DNA of 64,000 nucleotides from Scolanthus callimorphus. Taxonomy: Eukaryota; Cnidaria; Anthozoa; Actiniaria; Edwardsiidae. Position numbers and translations under genes: made by a program. The stretch's first letter is position 1, and each line of letters opens with the position of its first letter. Location: NCBI GenBank assembly GCA_033964015.1, contig CM066914.1, positions 13,321,831 to 13,385,830 of the forward strand, given 5' to 3'. Below, in pieces: positions 24,201-35,200 of the stretch. The notes beneath the pieces were generated by a model that ran no database searches, was not told the origin of the DNA, and was given only the letters and a program-made list of their open reading frames with translations.

Positions 24201-25946
24201 TTACTATCGCATTTGATAGTGAATTACTCATGAATTGCTTTCACGACAGTCATGTGAGAACCGTTCTAACGAGTTGAGCAAGTCCTCCCTCCCTCTTTTG
24301 AATTCTTGATGTGGATCAGATTAAATGCTAAACTTTTCTTCAATTCGTTTTGTTTTCTTTCAGTGCTAACTCCTCGAGCAGCTCAAGCAGTCCGCCACGA
24401 GCGGATGGCGTCTGGTGTCCACAAGTGGAAGGAGAAGACAAGGACTGTGAACACAAATCAATCAAGAAATCTCGACCTTATTCTAAGCCGAAAAGACTAC
24501 GAAAACGGCCTGGTTCGCAGTCTAGTGCAGACTGCAGCCCTGTTACAGTCAGATGTAAAAATTCTCACAACTCTACAGCAGTGGAAAACAACTGCACCGA
24601 ATTACGAACTCAAGACAAAGTTGATCACAGTGAATTGTGCCCACAACAAGAAATCAGTAAAAGACCTGTCCCGCGGGAAGGTATCAGTAAAACGTCTTCC
24701 CCGCGGGATATTCCTGTCGAAAAATGTATCAACGGGCGCGTCCCCATTAAAACTACTAGTCGAGGTAGTAACAGCGGCCCTAATTCCACCTCTTGTAGTA
24801 GCGATAGCGGCCCGCAACACACTAGTAGCTGTGGATCCTCGGACGAAGAGAGACAGGGCGGGCCCTGTTCTAATGACTGGAATGTTAATTTAAGAACGTT
24901 CAACAATAATAAAAATCGAAATCGTTGCCCTCACAGGGAGCGCCGCTTGACGGCGAGCTCTGAGGACGGTACCGCGGGCTCAGATATTGAATCTGAACTA
25001 ACGCATGCGCATCACGATGACCTGTCTGGAAAGGAAGATGAGATACGTCGCGTTATTCGTCAGGCCTCACGGTGTTCACTTAGCAATGAGGTGCGTACTT
25101 ATGTTTGTAAAATTAAGGGCGGCATTCTCTTTGACAGTCGGCGTATAGGCCACATGTTCCAGAATAGATTCGCGTTTCCAATAAAAAAAGTTAATCTCCA
25201 ATTTGCATTTGCAAAGTGGGTCTCGACATTTTCTTTGCGTAGTTGTTACGCGGGAAACTTCCCTAACCGATTTTGTTAGTGTAAGAGTGCGGTTTACGTA
25301 GGTTGTTTCGCGCTTAGCAGGTACTGGATGTCGCCGCAATCCTCCGCACTCGCTTTCTGATGAATTGTAACTTTCCTTTCCATTAGCCGTTTCCACACTA
25401 GACACGGAAAACTCGTCTGAGACTTCTGAGACGATTTTTTCGTCCGGACGGAAAACACGTCTTAGTGTGAAACCGGGCCGACGAGACTGATTTTTGACGG
25501 GAAATCGTCTGAATTCATATTAGACGGAAAACTCGTCAGACGAAAAACCCGTCATGACGAGTTTTCCGTCCTCTAGTGTGAATGCGGCTAATGTCTCGAT
25601 TGTAAGCTGGTATTCACATGTAGTGAATAGCTGTAGTCACACTAGAGACGGAAAACTTGTCTGAGACGAGTTTCTTGTCAGAAAAAGTTCCTGTCTTATG
25701 TCAATTCTACTCAGAAACACTTGCTTCTTATCTGTCTAAACTCTTCTTCAAAAAAATTGTTTTCGCGTGATCACAAAAGAACAGGGAACCATATTCAAGG
25801 CGAGAAACTCGTCTCAGACGAGTTTTCCGTCTCTAGTGTGAATACATCTAATGACGTTCGTTTTCTTTCAACAGAGCAACGAGGATGAAGTCGCATCGCC
25901 AAGGAAGAAGCATAAGTCGTCCATAGCGGCCGATGTGCAATTCTAG
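16392..25946 (+). CDS. MAP3K12/13-like: Dual leucine zipper kinase (DLK/LZK, MAP3K12/13 family)
   Basis: Ten exons: 16392-16905, 19196-19387, 19904-20062, 20455-20506, 20889-20995, 21260-21368, 22409-22653, 23551-23679, 24364-25090, 25875-25946 (stop). The last nine join without phase conflict. The product is about 745 residues and a MAP3K of the JNK/p38 pathway, known in animals for axon-injury and stress signalling. Visible: family signature [13 protein letters not shown], glycine loop [11 protein letters not shown], lysine in VAVKK, HRDLKSPN (split by an intron), DFG, WMAPEV, then [24 protein letters not shown] and leucine heptads of the zipper. The C-terminal tail is Ser-rich, with an acidic [15 protein letters not shown] motif like that of vertebrate DLK. 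Exon 1 changes frame between 16571 and 16655: either a 59-bp intron (16596-16654) or a one-base loss. The human tail is longer. Confidence 0.93.
18193..19137. mobile_element. Fold-back element with poly-C and degenerate C-rich interior, 945 bp
   Basis: Inverted termini of about 36 bp (ATGTATGAGTCAATTCCAGC left; ...GGAATTGACTGATACAT right) lie in MAP3K intron 1. Inside each terminus is a C- or G-run (left run about 29 C at 18224-18252) and then degenerate repeats of AAAATTCCCCACCCC type. The middle, about 18380-18560, is unique and recurs inverted at 27370-27560. No transposase. Confidence 0.75.
19531..19696. mobile_element. MITE, 166 bp
   Basis: Inverted termini ATATCACCGCCGTAGCCAG and CTGGCTACGGCGGTGGATAT enclose a T/A-rich interior in MAP3K intron 2. 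The CACCGCCGTAGCCAG end resembles hAT-type MITE termini; assignment is tentative. Confidence 0.7.
20780..20799. repeat. (TA)n microsatellite
   Basis: About ten TA dinucleotides in MAP3K intron 4. Confidence 0.9.
21865..21880. repeat. Poly-C tract (16 C)
   Basis: Uninterrupted C run in MAP3K intron 6, without obvious flanking inverted repeats. Confidence 0.85.
23061..23454. mobile_element. Fold-back repeat with CCAGAGCTCCCCG arms
   Basis: The left arm (23061-23110, including CCCAGAGCTCCCCGGCTCG) pairs with the right arm (23400-23454). Two more copies of the CCCAGAGCTC motif occur between (23210 and 23273), so the interior is partly tandem. Lies in MAP3K intron 7. Confidence 0.6.
25381..25593. 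mobile_element. MITE with GACGGAAAACTCGTC palindromes, 213 bp
   Basis: Perfect ends CATTAGCCG and CGGCTAATG, followed by CACACTAG/CTAGTGTG and repeated GACGAGTTTTCCGTC palindromes. Located in the last MAP3K intron. Related in design to 57560-57823. Confidence 0.7.
25631..25850. mobile_element. Second related MITE, about 220 bp
   Basis: Starts TCACACTAGAGACGGAAAAC and ends with the inverted copy CGTCTCTAGTGTGAATAC. Same GACG palindromic family as the neighbour at 25381, about 40 bp away in the same intron. Confidence 0.65.
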
Positions 25947-27369
25947 TTAATACTGCAACACATTTTCAATTTTAATATAATATAAATCTCATTGTTCACC
26001 TATGGCGCCTCATTTTGCGCGGTCATGCGTAGGTATCTCTGTCTGCATAAGAATTTTTATGCTGTGGGTTTTATGTGACAATTGTATTTGATAGATATTA
26101 AGGGGGGACTGCTTGTGCGTTAAAGGGAGGCTGTCACGGCATAGCGAAATTTAGCCTTACTTTGAAGGGGCTAAAAAACAGTTTCGTTCATTGGGAATAG
26201 CCAAAATAACTTTCTAAGTTTGTAGATAAACCTTTTATCTGTCAAACGAATACAAATATGTTGTATCTGCTTCTGTTATTGAGCGGATGGAATCGGATTA
26301 AAACTTGATGTTTTTCAATCGTTACGGCCCGTACAGTTGTCAAAAATTGAAAATATGCCACAACAATGCTACTATTAAACGAATGTAAACTAATTATTTT
26401 GCTTCTATTGCTTTCTAAAAGTCACATGAAGTATATAAATAGATTTAGGGGTTGTCTGAGAAGACGACGGGTCATATTTTTCAATATTTTGCTTTACCGA
26501 GCGTGACAGCCTCCCTTTAACTGTTGAGTTGCCAATAAAAATGGTAACGTACAGTTTCTCTTGTAGATATATAGAAATATTTATTTCAAGCTTCCTGTGT
26601 TACAATCCTCGGGAAAAATTGGCGGGAAAAAAATCAGCTAATCAGAGACGTTGCTGTCGGGATGGCGCCAGTATCTCGGGATGGCACCGATCGTACCGGT
26701 ATCTGCGCCATCCTCGCGTGCCAGGTTACTCCCCTCACCTCCCTTCAAGGAGCCACGTGACCAGACCATTCCAGGGTCATTTTCCTGAGGGGGAGGTGAG
26801 GGCCGGGAGGACCCTGGCGCGCGAGGAAGTATCTGCGCCTGTTTTGTGCTGTTGGCTGGAGTTCTCGTTGGCAAATCTTCCTTCATCTTCACGATCAAAT
26901 ATATTTTAGTCACATAAAAATCCCGTGCAGACGTTGCAAACCAGTTCAACCTTCGTGAAAGAGATCAGTAATTGTAAAACATCTGATTCAAATCATTTAT
27001 CTAGTATCTACTGAGCGTCGCAGAATTTCTCGTCGAGAAGAACAAAGGAAAAGTTGAATGGACACGTTGAACCTTTGGCCCCAGCTCCAAGGTTTTATAC
27101 TGTATTTATGCGAGGGTGTCCAAATGATTCACACTTCTTGTTGCCCTTCGCGTGAGAATATTATATTTATAGTTCATCAAACTGTGTCAATTGGTCTCTA
27201 AAAGCGCGGGCACACTGTTATATTGTTAAAGGCAGGTCCTTTTTAGTTTGACTTCTGAAACCTACACTCTAGCTTTCAAGGCTATGTTCCAGAGTTTTAA
27301 GAATATATTCTTCGTAAACCTCAATATACAATAAAATCTTTACAGTATAAATCGATTGTGACTAATACC

Positions 27370-27560
27370 TTCACTTCTTTATTTATATTTTGTCTCACTT
27401 TCAGTGAAATGAGAACTCGTTCAAAGACGAGAAAACTAAAGTACATTTAAAAACGTATTATAAATGCTCGGACAGTATAAATGGAGCTGAAGTTTTTGTT
27501 GTGAAGCTTTGTCACGCAGAGTCGATGGAATCTTACCGTCTTTTTCTCGTTATGGAGACT
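27370..27560. repeat. Inverted partial copy of the intron-1 fold-back element
   Basis: This stretch matches the reverse complement of about 18380-18555 over roughly 180 bp, including the TTCCATCGACTCTGC and GAACTCGTTCAAAGACGAG segments. It lacks the poly-C terminal parts, so it is a truncated copy or the ancestral spacer. Confidence 0.7.
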
Positions 27561-28272
27561 GCAGATGCAGACTCTGATCTTGATAATGGCGTTTATATGT
27601 AGACGTCGAATATAAAACACTTACTTCACTGGGACCGAGGGAAACAGATGTTTTTACATTAAAAACCTCCTTGAACAAGGCAAGTCTCTTGTCAATATCT
27701 GCAATATCCCATGGCAGTCACTGTGCGTTTATTTTTGCAAGTCTAATAGTGACGTTCACCAGCCTATTTCTTGGCGGGTTTCCACCCCCTGCACGCGTCC
27801 ACTCGACTCATCTAACACAGGGAACCAGTGGACAGGCTGCAGCGTGATGTTCTTGAGATGATATAACCTTGTTGCCCTTGATGTTGCTACCTGGATCTGG
27901 ATAGCAAATCAGCTGGTAGAGTAACGGACTCAGAAGCACACATGGGATACTTGAGAATGCGTGACAACGCTAGCGCATGACATCACAGACCCCTTTGATT
28001 CCCGGAAATCGGGAAATTTCCCAGAAACCGTAAAACCGCGGGATACAGTCGTCAGCCATTTATGTAAAACAAGCAATATCAGAAGCACTTCTCGTCATGG
28101 GTTTCTAGCAATGGGATCCTAGACTTCGGTTTGTGAATTTTCCAAGTGATGGGCCGGCAGGGCTGGAAAGATCTAGCAGATCTATTTCTGAACGATCAAG
28201 TTCGCCCTAGTTAACCTGTTTGAGCCCATCCGAGACTTTGTGAGAGAGCGAGGTTCTTTTACAAAGTCAAAG

Positions 28273-28278
28273 TATAAA
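28273..28278 (+). promoter_or_regulatory. Possible TATA box of the cGLR gene
   Basis: TATAAA 32 bp before the cGLR start codon. With the usual spacing, transcription would begin within about 10 bases of the ATG, giving a very short leader. Position fits, but the motif is common in AT-rich DNA. Confidence 0.3.
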
Positions 28279-28309
28279 GCTGCACCAAATCTACGAGAGA
28301 CGAGCCAAT

Positions 28310-29481
28310 ATGACAAAAAAGGCACGCCGTCCAGTTAAGAGAAAACCCGCCGCTTTAGCTAAAGACGGAAGGATCCAGAAAAAGAGCCAAAAGAAGCACT
28401 ATAAAAAGGAAGGAAAGGAAGACCTTTTGTCCTTGCTCAGGAAGTTTTCCGCTAGCGAGGTGAAAATTCCAAAAGTGAAAACAGTTTGGGCCAAAGAGAT
28501 GGCAGAAGAACAACTTGAGCGACTGCGAATCTTCTTCAAGAAGAACTCTGGGGGACTCTTCAGTCATATTGAGTACACCGGCAGTTTTTATGAGCATCTA
28601 AAGACTGTTGACGCCGATGAGCTCGATATTATGATTGCTCTTGATGCAAGGAAAGAGGAATTTGAGGTGCTGGACGATGAAAAAACCCCAGGTTATTCAC
28701 GCTTGAAAGTTTTGCCTAAATCAAAAAGTAAATACAGTGGTCTTATGGATAGCGAGTTCCTGAGCCCTAATAAAGTTAAAAGAAAGTTCTTTGGTTGGAT
28801 ACAGAAAGCAGCGAATGAGAAGACTGATGCACTAGTAGAACTGAAGCCAGTGGAAAATGGCCCTGCTATTACACTTGAGGTTCGAGTTAAGGGTGACACA
28901 AAGAAGAAGCTATGTATAGACCTTGTGCCAGCACTGCTGTTTAAAGACAAGACGAAGGAGATCGACCAAGATCGCTATTTGCATTATGTAGCTAAGCCCT
29001 ACCCTGATTCATTGATCATAAAAAAGAGGGCAACTAAACCCATAAAGAAGCCTTCACTTTTATGGCGAAGGTCATTTTCAATCCAAGAAAAACATGTTTT
29101 CAACAAGATTGACAAAGATGACAATGGCTGCAGGAGAGAGTACGAATTGTTAAAACCATATTTAAAACTGATAAGACTCTGGCCAAGCTGTCTTCTTACC
29201 ACATCAAGACAGCATTCCTTCACTACAATCAAGGAAAAGAAGGAGAGAGACCAAGGGACTGGAGTGGAAAAAAGCTATCTGTGCATTTTCTTGATTTCCT
29301 TGATTTCCTACAGAGGAGAATTCAAGAGAAGAAGCTCAGTAGCTACTTTATTGAGGAGCTGAATCTGTTTGATGAATTAACCAACCTGCATTTCAACAAC
29401 ATTGATGGGCGATTAACAAAGATTATCCAAAAGGAGCAAGAACGAGCAAAAATTCTAAAACCTGTTGTAGAGAAAAAGTGA
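28310..29481 (+). CDS. cGAS-like receptor (cGLR, Mab-21 domain nucleotidyltransferase), frame-disrupted
   Basis: Single exon. cGLRs sense nucleic acid in the cytosol and make cyclic dinucleotides that activate STING; cnidarians carry many. Residues 1-35 are strongly basic. The nucleotidyltransferase core shows G91-S92, then E104 and D106 in DADELDIMI (same 12-residue spacing as in human cGAS), and a third acid, D204, in [21 protein letters not shown] (251-261) is the Mab-21 block. The vertebrate zinc thumb (H-CC-C) is absent. After NGCRRE (residue 277, about 29140) the family pattern moves to another frame and continues to TGA 29479-29481 ([26 protein letters not shown]). One lost base near 29139-29143 explains this; with it the length would be 390 residues, normal for the family. 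As written, translation enters unrelated residues and stops at 29362. Either a young pseudogene, an allele, or an assembly error. Confidence 0.9.
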
Positions 29482-30487
29482 CTGCAGAAACGAATGCTGA
29501 GATATTGATGGCTGAACAAGGGGAGAAGGGCAACTTCAACCCTTACCCTTTCCCCCCACCCACTCACCCACCACGACACCCCCACACACTTTTCAGCAGA
29601 TTTTCAAATGTTTTCTGTAAACTCAGCCCCCCTTGCCTAACATTGGCTATAGGTAACAGGGTCAGAATTTTTTTTTGTCATAAGAGGAATGTATCTTTAA
29701 TAGAGATGAGATCTACAAGCTAAATGGGTAAGAAAAATGCTTTCTTCATCACTGGATGTAGTAGCAGCACCAAAAAACTCCACTAGAAAATGCGAGTGCG
29801 AGTGATTTTTTTCCCACACTCGATAATTGAAAAATCTACTCGCATTTAGAGAGTTAGCTTGTGTTGAACCCTGTAGAGATTGAGATGTTGAAATGATGAC
29901 ATACATGTATTAGGATTGGAACACACTTAGACAAAGACAACCACTTGTAGCCCAATGTAATTCAGACCTGGAAATTATTATTAAGTCTTACTTGATATGC
30001 TGTGATCAAGCTATTTTGGTTGGATTAAAAGATGGGTTTATCACAAAATTCTCATTTGTCATTGAAAAATGAATAAAAAGTATAAAAAAATCAAGTCCCT
30101 TAATTGATTGAACCATATCTGTCAGCTGGGGTTTCTGATGAAGCCTCGGTTTGGAAATCATATTCTGGTCACCTTTTTCAGGCGTGTGAACCCCTCAATC
30201 AGCAGCAATAACTGAATAATACTAATGCCAAACTCTCAGATATGTGTAGGGATGGGGGAGAGGTACCCTTGCAAAGCTAGGAAGTCTCAAAGATTTTGTC
30301 TTAGCAGTGTTTATTTAATTAACATTATTTACAGTGATAATTGTGATGTTGTTTTATATGTTTAAAGGTCTTGACCACAAACAATCATTTTTTGTGATTA
30401 ATAAATAACATGATCAGCTAAAGTAAAATATTTTCTAGCTGTTAAGCATCTAAGATACAGCAAACCCAGTCAAGTCATATAAGGCGA

Positions 30488-30881
30488 CAGTGGCGGATTC
30501 AGGGGGGTGCATTGGGTGCCCATTGAACAGGGGAGCGGGGAACAGCCTGGATAGCCAAGTGTTTACTTATTTTGGTCCCCCATTGTAGGTTCCCCATATA
30601 CGAAGTCTTTAAAAATCGTATATCTTGTATATGAGTACCACGTGTGCTTATATCTTACCATAAATCCTGAGAAAAGTCTTTTATACATAATAATTTTACC
30701 AATTTTTGTGTCTAAGCCAATGAAATCGCCAATATTTTCTATAGAAAATAATTGCATTCCAGCATGCTTTGCCATTGGCTCTGGTAGTTCTTATACGGAC
30801 CATTACTTAATGTATTACAGGAAATGTATGAAACGTTTTAGGTGCACCCCCCTGTTTAAAATTTTCTGGATCTGCCACTTG
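30488..30881. mobile_element. hAT-like MITE, 394 bp
   Basis: Left end CAGTGGCGGATTCAGGGGGG pairs with the right end, which runs CCCCCC ... GGATCTGCCACTTG. Ends of the CAGTGGCGGATCC type are typical of hAT MITEs. Noncoding interior. Confidence 0.7.
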
Positions 30882-30932
30882 GTGAAGGTATGAACTATTA
30901 ACAGGGAAGCTTTAGTTAGCATTTTAACTTAG

Positions 30933-31121
30933 CAGTGGTGGATCCAGAGGGGGTTCCAAAGGTTCTGCAGAACCCCCCTTCAGCAGAATAATGAGGATTT
31001 TATGGTGATATCCAGACCGCTCGTGGACAAGCTCTACATAAAAATATATTGCCCGCATCAGTATCCGAAGGAGTGAAGAAGAAACGGAATCCCCCTTAGT
31101 AAAATCCTGGATCCGCAACTG
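30933..31121. mobile_element. hAT-like MITE, 189 bp
   Basis: Ends CAGTGGTGGATCCAG and CTGGATCCGCAACTG. CTTAG flanks both sides, which may be part of an 8-bp target duplication. Shares termini with the neighbour at 30488 but has a different interior. Confidence 0.7.
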
Positions 31122-31798
31122 CTTAGACCTAATAAGTCTGAGAAATAAAGCTGTTTTACCAAACCCAGGTTGTATGGGGGTGTTCTTGTGTTATATCTAA
31201 AAATAGACCAAAACACATGTAAAATGGTGTTTTACACACATTGGTCCAATTTCATAGTCAAATGAAACCTGTTCTAGCATAGGAAAGTTCAGAGAAAAAC
31301 AAGAATGGATCTTATTCATGGAAACATTGCATGTTTGGGATCAGAAACATGGGAAATTAAAGCATCTCCTGTTACTGGGAAAGTCAAAACTTTATTTCCT
31401 ATAATCAGGAGAGTTATTCCACATTCCCAAGGCACAGAAAATCAACATTACTGATCTGGCTTAGTGTTTTATGGTCAGGGTAATTAGATTCATATGCCGA
31501 GTGGTTTTTATATACCCGTGAAAAAAAGTGTGCAAGTTAAATTGTAATGGACAAATGAAAACAAAGGAAATAGACTATAAACTACTAAAGGCTATTTCAC
31601 AGGCTTGTTAAAACCACTCTGATACCCAAACTCTAGGGGAAAAATGTCGTGATGTAAAACTATTCTTAAAAAACTATTCAAAAACTATTCACCTTATGCT
31701 TCAAGTTCCCAGTTGTCTTTCCCTTGGAAAGCTCCCTCCCCATGGATGATACTCGTCCTTGTATCTCTTTGTTGTTGAAACCCTTTCTGTGTTGAATT

Positions 31799-31945
31799 TC
31801 AGTAACTTTGCGTTTCACGTTTGCTACATTGTCTCTGTTCTGAGATTTTCTGTTCTATAGATTCTAATTCTAATTTATTATTTTCATCTTTGTTTCCATC
31901 CCCAAAATTTGGATCGTTTAAGTTTGTGGCCGAGAACCCTTTGAG
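31799..31945 (-). other. Coding-like stretch after an acceptor, unassigned
   Basis: On the minus strand a fair acceptor (TTTACTAG) at 31946-31947 opens 48 codons ending at TGA 31799-31801. The reading is acidic and lysine-rich (DENNKLELESIEQKISEQ). Its phase does not fit any good donor in HLX exon 3, so it is not added to that model. It may be 3' untranslated sequence or an alternative terminal exon. Confidence 0.2.
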
Positions 31946-32200
31946 CTAGTAAACGAGAAAATGAATATATATGAACAATGTTGACTATTTAACGTACAAT
32001 GAATGCAATTAACAGAATCTTAATATATTTGAAAAATAACCTATGGCATTTTTTTTAATTTCTGGTGTCTTCCCGTGAACACGAAATGTAGCCCATAAGA
32101 TGCTAAAATAAATTTGTATACAACAAAGTAAATAAGTTACGCATGCGATAGGAGATGGATGAGAATAGACTAAAATGTTCCCTCGTGGGGTCACGTGACA

Positions 32201-35200
32201 CTACGATTGTTTCTCTGTCTCCTCGTCACCAGTCCCCGTGACGGACTCGCGAGCATCTTGTCGCCATTTCATTCGTCGGTTTTGAAACCAAACTTTGACC
32301 TGGTTGTCTGTAAGTCCCAGCATGGAAGCCAACTGGTGACGGTCTGCTTTTGTCAAATATTTTTGAACTTGGAATCTTTTTTCGAGTCCTTTTCGTTGAA
32401 GATTTGAAAACACTGCTCGTGTCCAGGGTCTTCTGGGTTTGCGCGGTTTCGGCTGACCCGGAAGGGCTTGGACCAAGTGGGTCTTGCTCATTGATGACCT
32501 GTAGTCCTCATATATCCCTAATTAAAAGATATGAATAGACATTTATTCGATATATTTTTCCTCAACAGCCTGTAGAGCTTAAGATGCAGTTTACGCCCGG
32601 CACATGGACTTGAACGATTATTTTAGAGAAGGTGGAGGTAAGACTTAATTAAATGAAAACTGCATTGCCATAGTTAAGCTCAGCGTAATAACTGTGTTAA
32701 CTCAGCTGAGGTACACCTAGATAGTTGGGTTACCTGTGTATCCTGTTGCGAGGTACTGGTACGAGGCAGCGCCGTAGCACGCCTCGCAGTTGCTGTGGGG
32801 TAGAGTGCTGCAGAGGTACGGTTGCGCATGCGTAGTAAGAAGGGACGGACTCCAGAACGCTGAATACATTTGGTCGCATGGTCCTGAAAGAGAAAGAGCA
32901 TCTAATGTATTGGATTATGGCAGGAGTTTCATTTACCCGGAGAACTGCAGTTAGACATCACGCAGTAGTTTGTGCTATTTTTAGCATCAAAATTCCTGTG
33001 ATTGTGAACAATCTGTGTTAAGAAATGTAAAAAAAATTCAAAAAATGATAACATGAAAAAAAAGCGAATTTCCAAAATCCCCTATAGGGTCTTCTAAAAC
33101 ATAACTTTGCCAACGCTAAAATGATGCGCGAGGGTGGAACTCTCAAAAGTTGAACTGATAAACCGGAAAGGGAACTCCGTGAAAAACCTGGGGTCCCTCA
33201 AATTTAATAAACTTTATATATACACCATAGTTTAGCAAACGATTATACGCTTTTTTATCAGTTGTTAAGATATAGGACAATTTTTTTTGAAAACCATTCC
33301 CTGGATTATGGCTTTGGTGGGAACTAGGATTCTATTAATAGCACAAATGCTACTATAATGGCGACCATAGAAGATCAACACTCCCAAGGGTAATGTACTC
33401 CTGAGTAACATATTTATTGGTTATGCTGGTGAAACTGTGTCTTGTGTTAAATGATAACATGAAAAAAAAAGCGAATTTCCAAAATCCCCTATAGGGTTTT
33501 CTAAAACATATCTTTGCCAACGCTAAAATGATGCCAAAAAACGATAGTATTGTATATTTGCGAGGGTGGAACTCTCAAAAGTTGAACTGCTAAACCGGAA
33601 AGGGAACTCCGTGAAAAACCTGGGGTCCCTCAAATTTAATAAACTTTATATATACACCATAGTTTAGCAAACGATTATACGCTTTTTTATCAGTTGTTAA
33701 GATATAGGACAATTTTTTTTGAAAACCATTCCCTGGATTATGGCTTTGGTGGGAACTAGGATTCTATTAATAGCACAAATGCTACTATAATGGCGACCAT
33801 AGAAGATCAACACTCCCAGGGTAATGTACTCCTGAGTAACATATTTATTGGTTATGCTGGTGAAACTGTGTCTTGAGTTTAACCGCGACTCTAGGCTCAA
33901 AATGAAAGGCAAACAGAACGGGGATATTGGGACTCAAATTGTTTGCACCAAAAGATTAAAAAGAATTAAAAGCAGTAAACAAGTATTTGTTGTTAGAGAA
34001 AAAACATTTCAGAAGCATTGAAAATTGAAAATGCGCCTTTGTTAGAGCAAAACAAACCAGAAATAGGTAAGAACGATTCTTTGTGAATATTTTCGATTCA
34101 TTTCAAGGACGGGGCTTCCCACAGATGACTTTAAACGATGACTCGTGTTGATCGAGCTTGCTAACGAGTTACAAGAATATTCCCGTCATTTTGTTTACTG
34201 AGCTTTGTTCACTGAACTGAAGGGAAATCGCCATCTTCGGCTAAGTGGAGAGTCCAGCTGGGACAACTTTTCTCCTGTTAGGTGCTTACAACCTTAACAA
34301 GGTTGCCAATTTAGGTCCTTTAGTAAAATCCTAAAAATCAACATATTTGTGATAATTTTACACCCCTGAGTAGTGTGATTGTCCAGTTTATTAAATTGCG
34401 AACGTTTGTTACACAAAATTGGCTAAACTATCGAGTCTAGGGCATCTGTGAGATGGTCCCACAGAGCAATCTGGATATATAAAATGGTGTTAGTTAGGCA
34501 AATATCGCCGACGGAAATGAAAGTTCGGATTTTTAATACTTTGGCAAGAACTCGATAAGGATAATAAAGTCGAGGTTGTGTTAATTAGTGGTGCTTCGAA
34601 AGAGATATACCAATGAATTATCTTGCTGTATTACACTAGTATCCATTCTTGGATTTAATTCTAATACAAATGCTGTATCGCATCATTTCGGAAACGAGAA
34701 AAAAAAACTTCAAAACTTTGTACGGATTTGTACGACTATTCTATCATCCATGAAACGTAATCTGTAATCCTTTTCAGTACATCCCTGTTATTGTGTACAA
34801 CTGTGCTCTGCTGTGTAGGTTATCGAGAAAGTCAATCCACACAAAAATGTTTTCTCAAAAGAGAGGTTTGAAGAAGGGACGATATAACTCATATTTATAC
34901 TGATACTGTTAAAAATAGTTAGTGTTGAAATTCCCAGTTTGCCAAGTTGTTTCTTTCAGGTAATAGCACGCGGAAAGTATTTGGCGATGCTGCATGGATA
35001 AACAAATGTATATGGCTAGACCACGGTGAATAGTACATTATAAAAGACATTTGCTCTTTTTGCCCTTTTAGGGCGTGGGCATCGTATTGTAAACGTTTTC
35101 CTGTGTATTTAACCGATTTCCTAAAGTTTAAGAAATAGAAACTTGTTTTTTTTTTCTCATTAGATTCTTGAGATTCTAGTTGTTGTAGATTTTCCTGTTT

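Larger units (their letters stand above)
25947..28309. other. Region between MAP3K and cGLR
   Basis: No gene recognised. AATAAA at about 26534 could be the MAP3K poly(A) signal, nearly 590 bp past the stop. 26640-26900 is GC-rich with partly inverted GGCGC/GCGCC blocks. 27370-27560 is an inverted partial copy of the centre of the 18193-19137 element. The last 100 bp hold the cGLR promoter candidate. Confidence 0.5.
29482..32200. other. Region between cGLR and HLX, mostly noncoding
   Basis: Contains AATAAA at about 30070 (possible cGLR poly(A) signal), two hAT-like MITEs, and a coding-like minus-strand stretch at 31799-31945. TTTATT at about 31872 (AATAAA on the minus strand) could end the HLX transcript. 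Confidence 0.5.

Noticed and set aside
24306..24893. 195-codon plus-strand ORF
   Set aside because: Alternative frame of MAP3K exon 9; the other frame is in phase with exons 8 and 10 and carries DLK tail motifs.
27890..27970. tRNA gene (AGCTGGTAGAGTAACGGACTC resembles an A box)
   Set aside because: No B box (GGTTCGAATCC) and no cloverleaf could be drawn; at most a decayed SINE head.
32680..32901. 73-codon minus ORF over HLX exon 2
   Set aside because: Wrong frame; the frame giving QMYSAFWSPSLL joins exons 1 and 3 exactly in phase.
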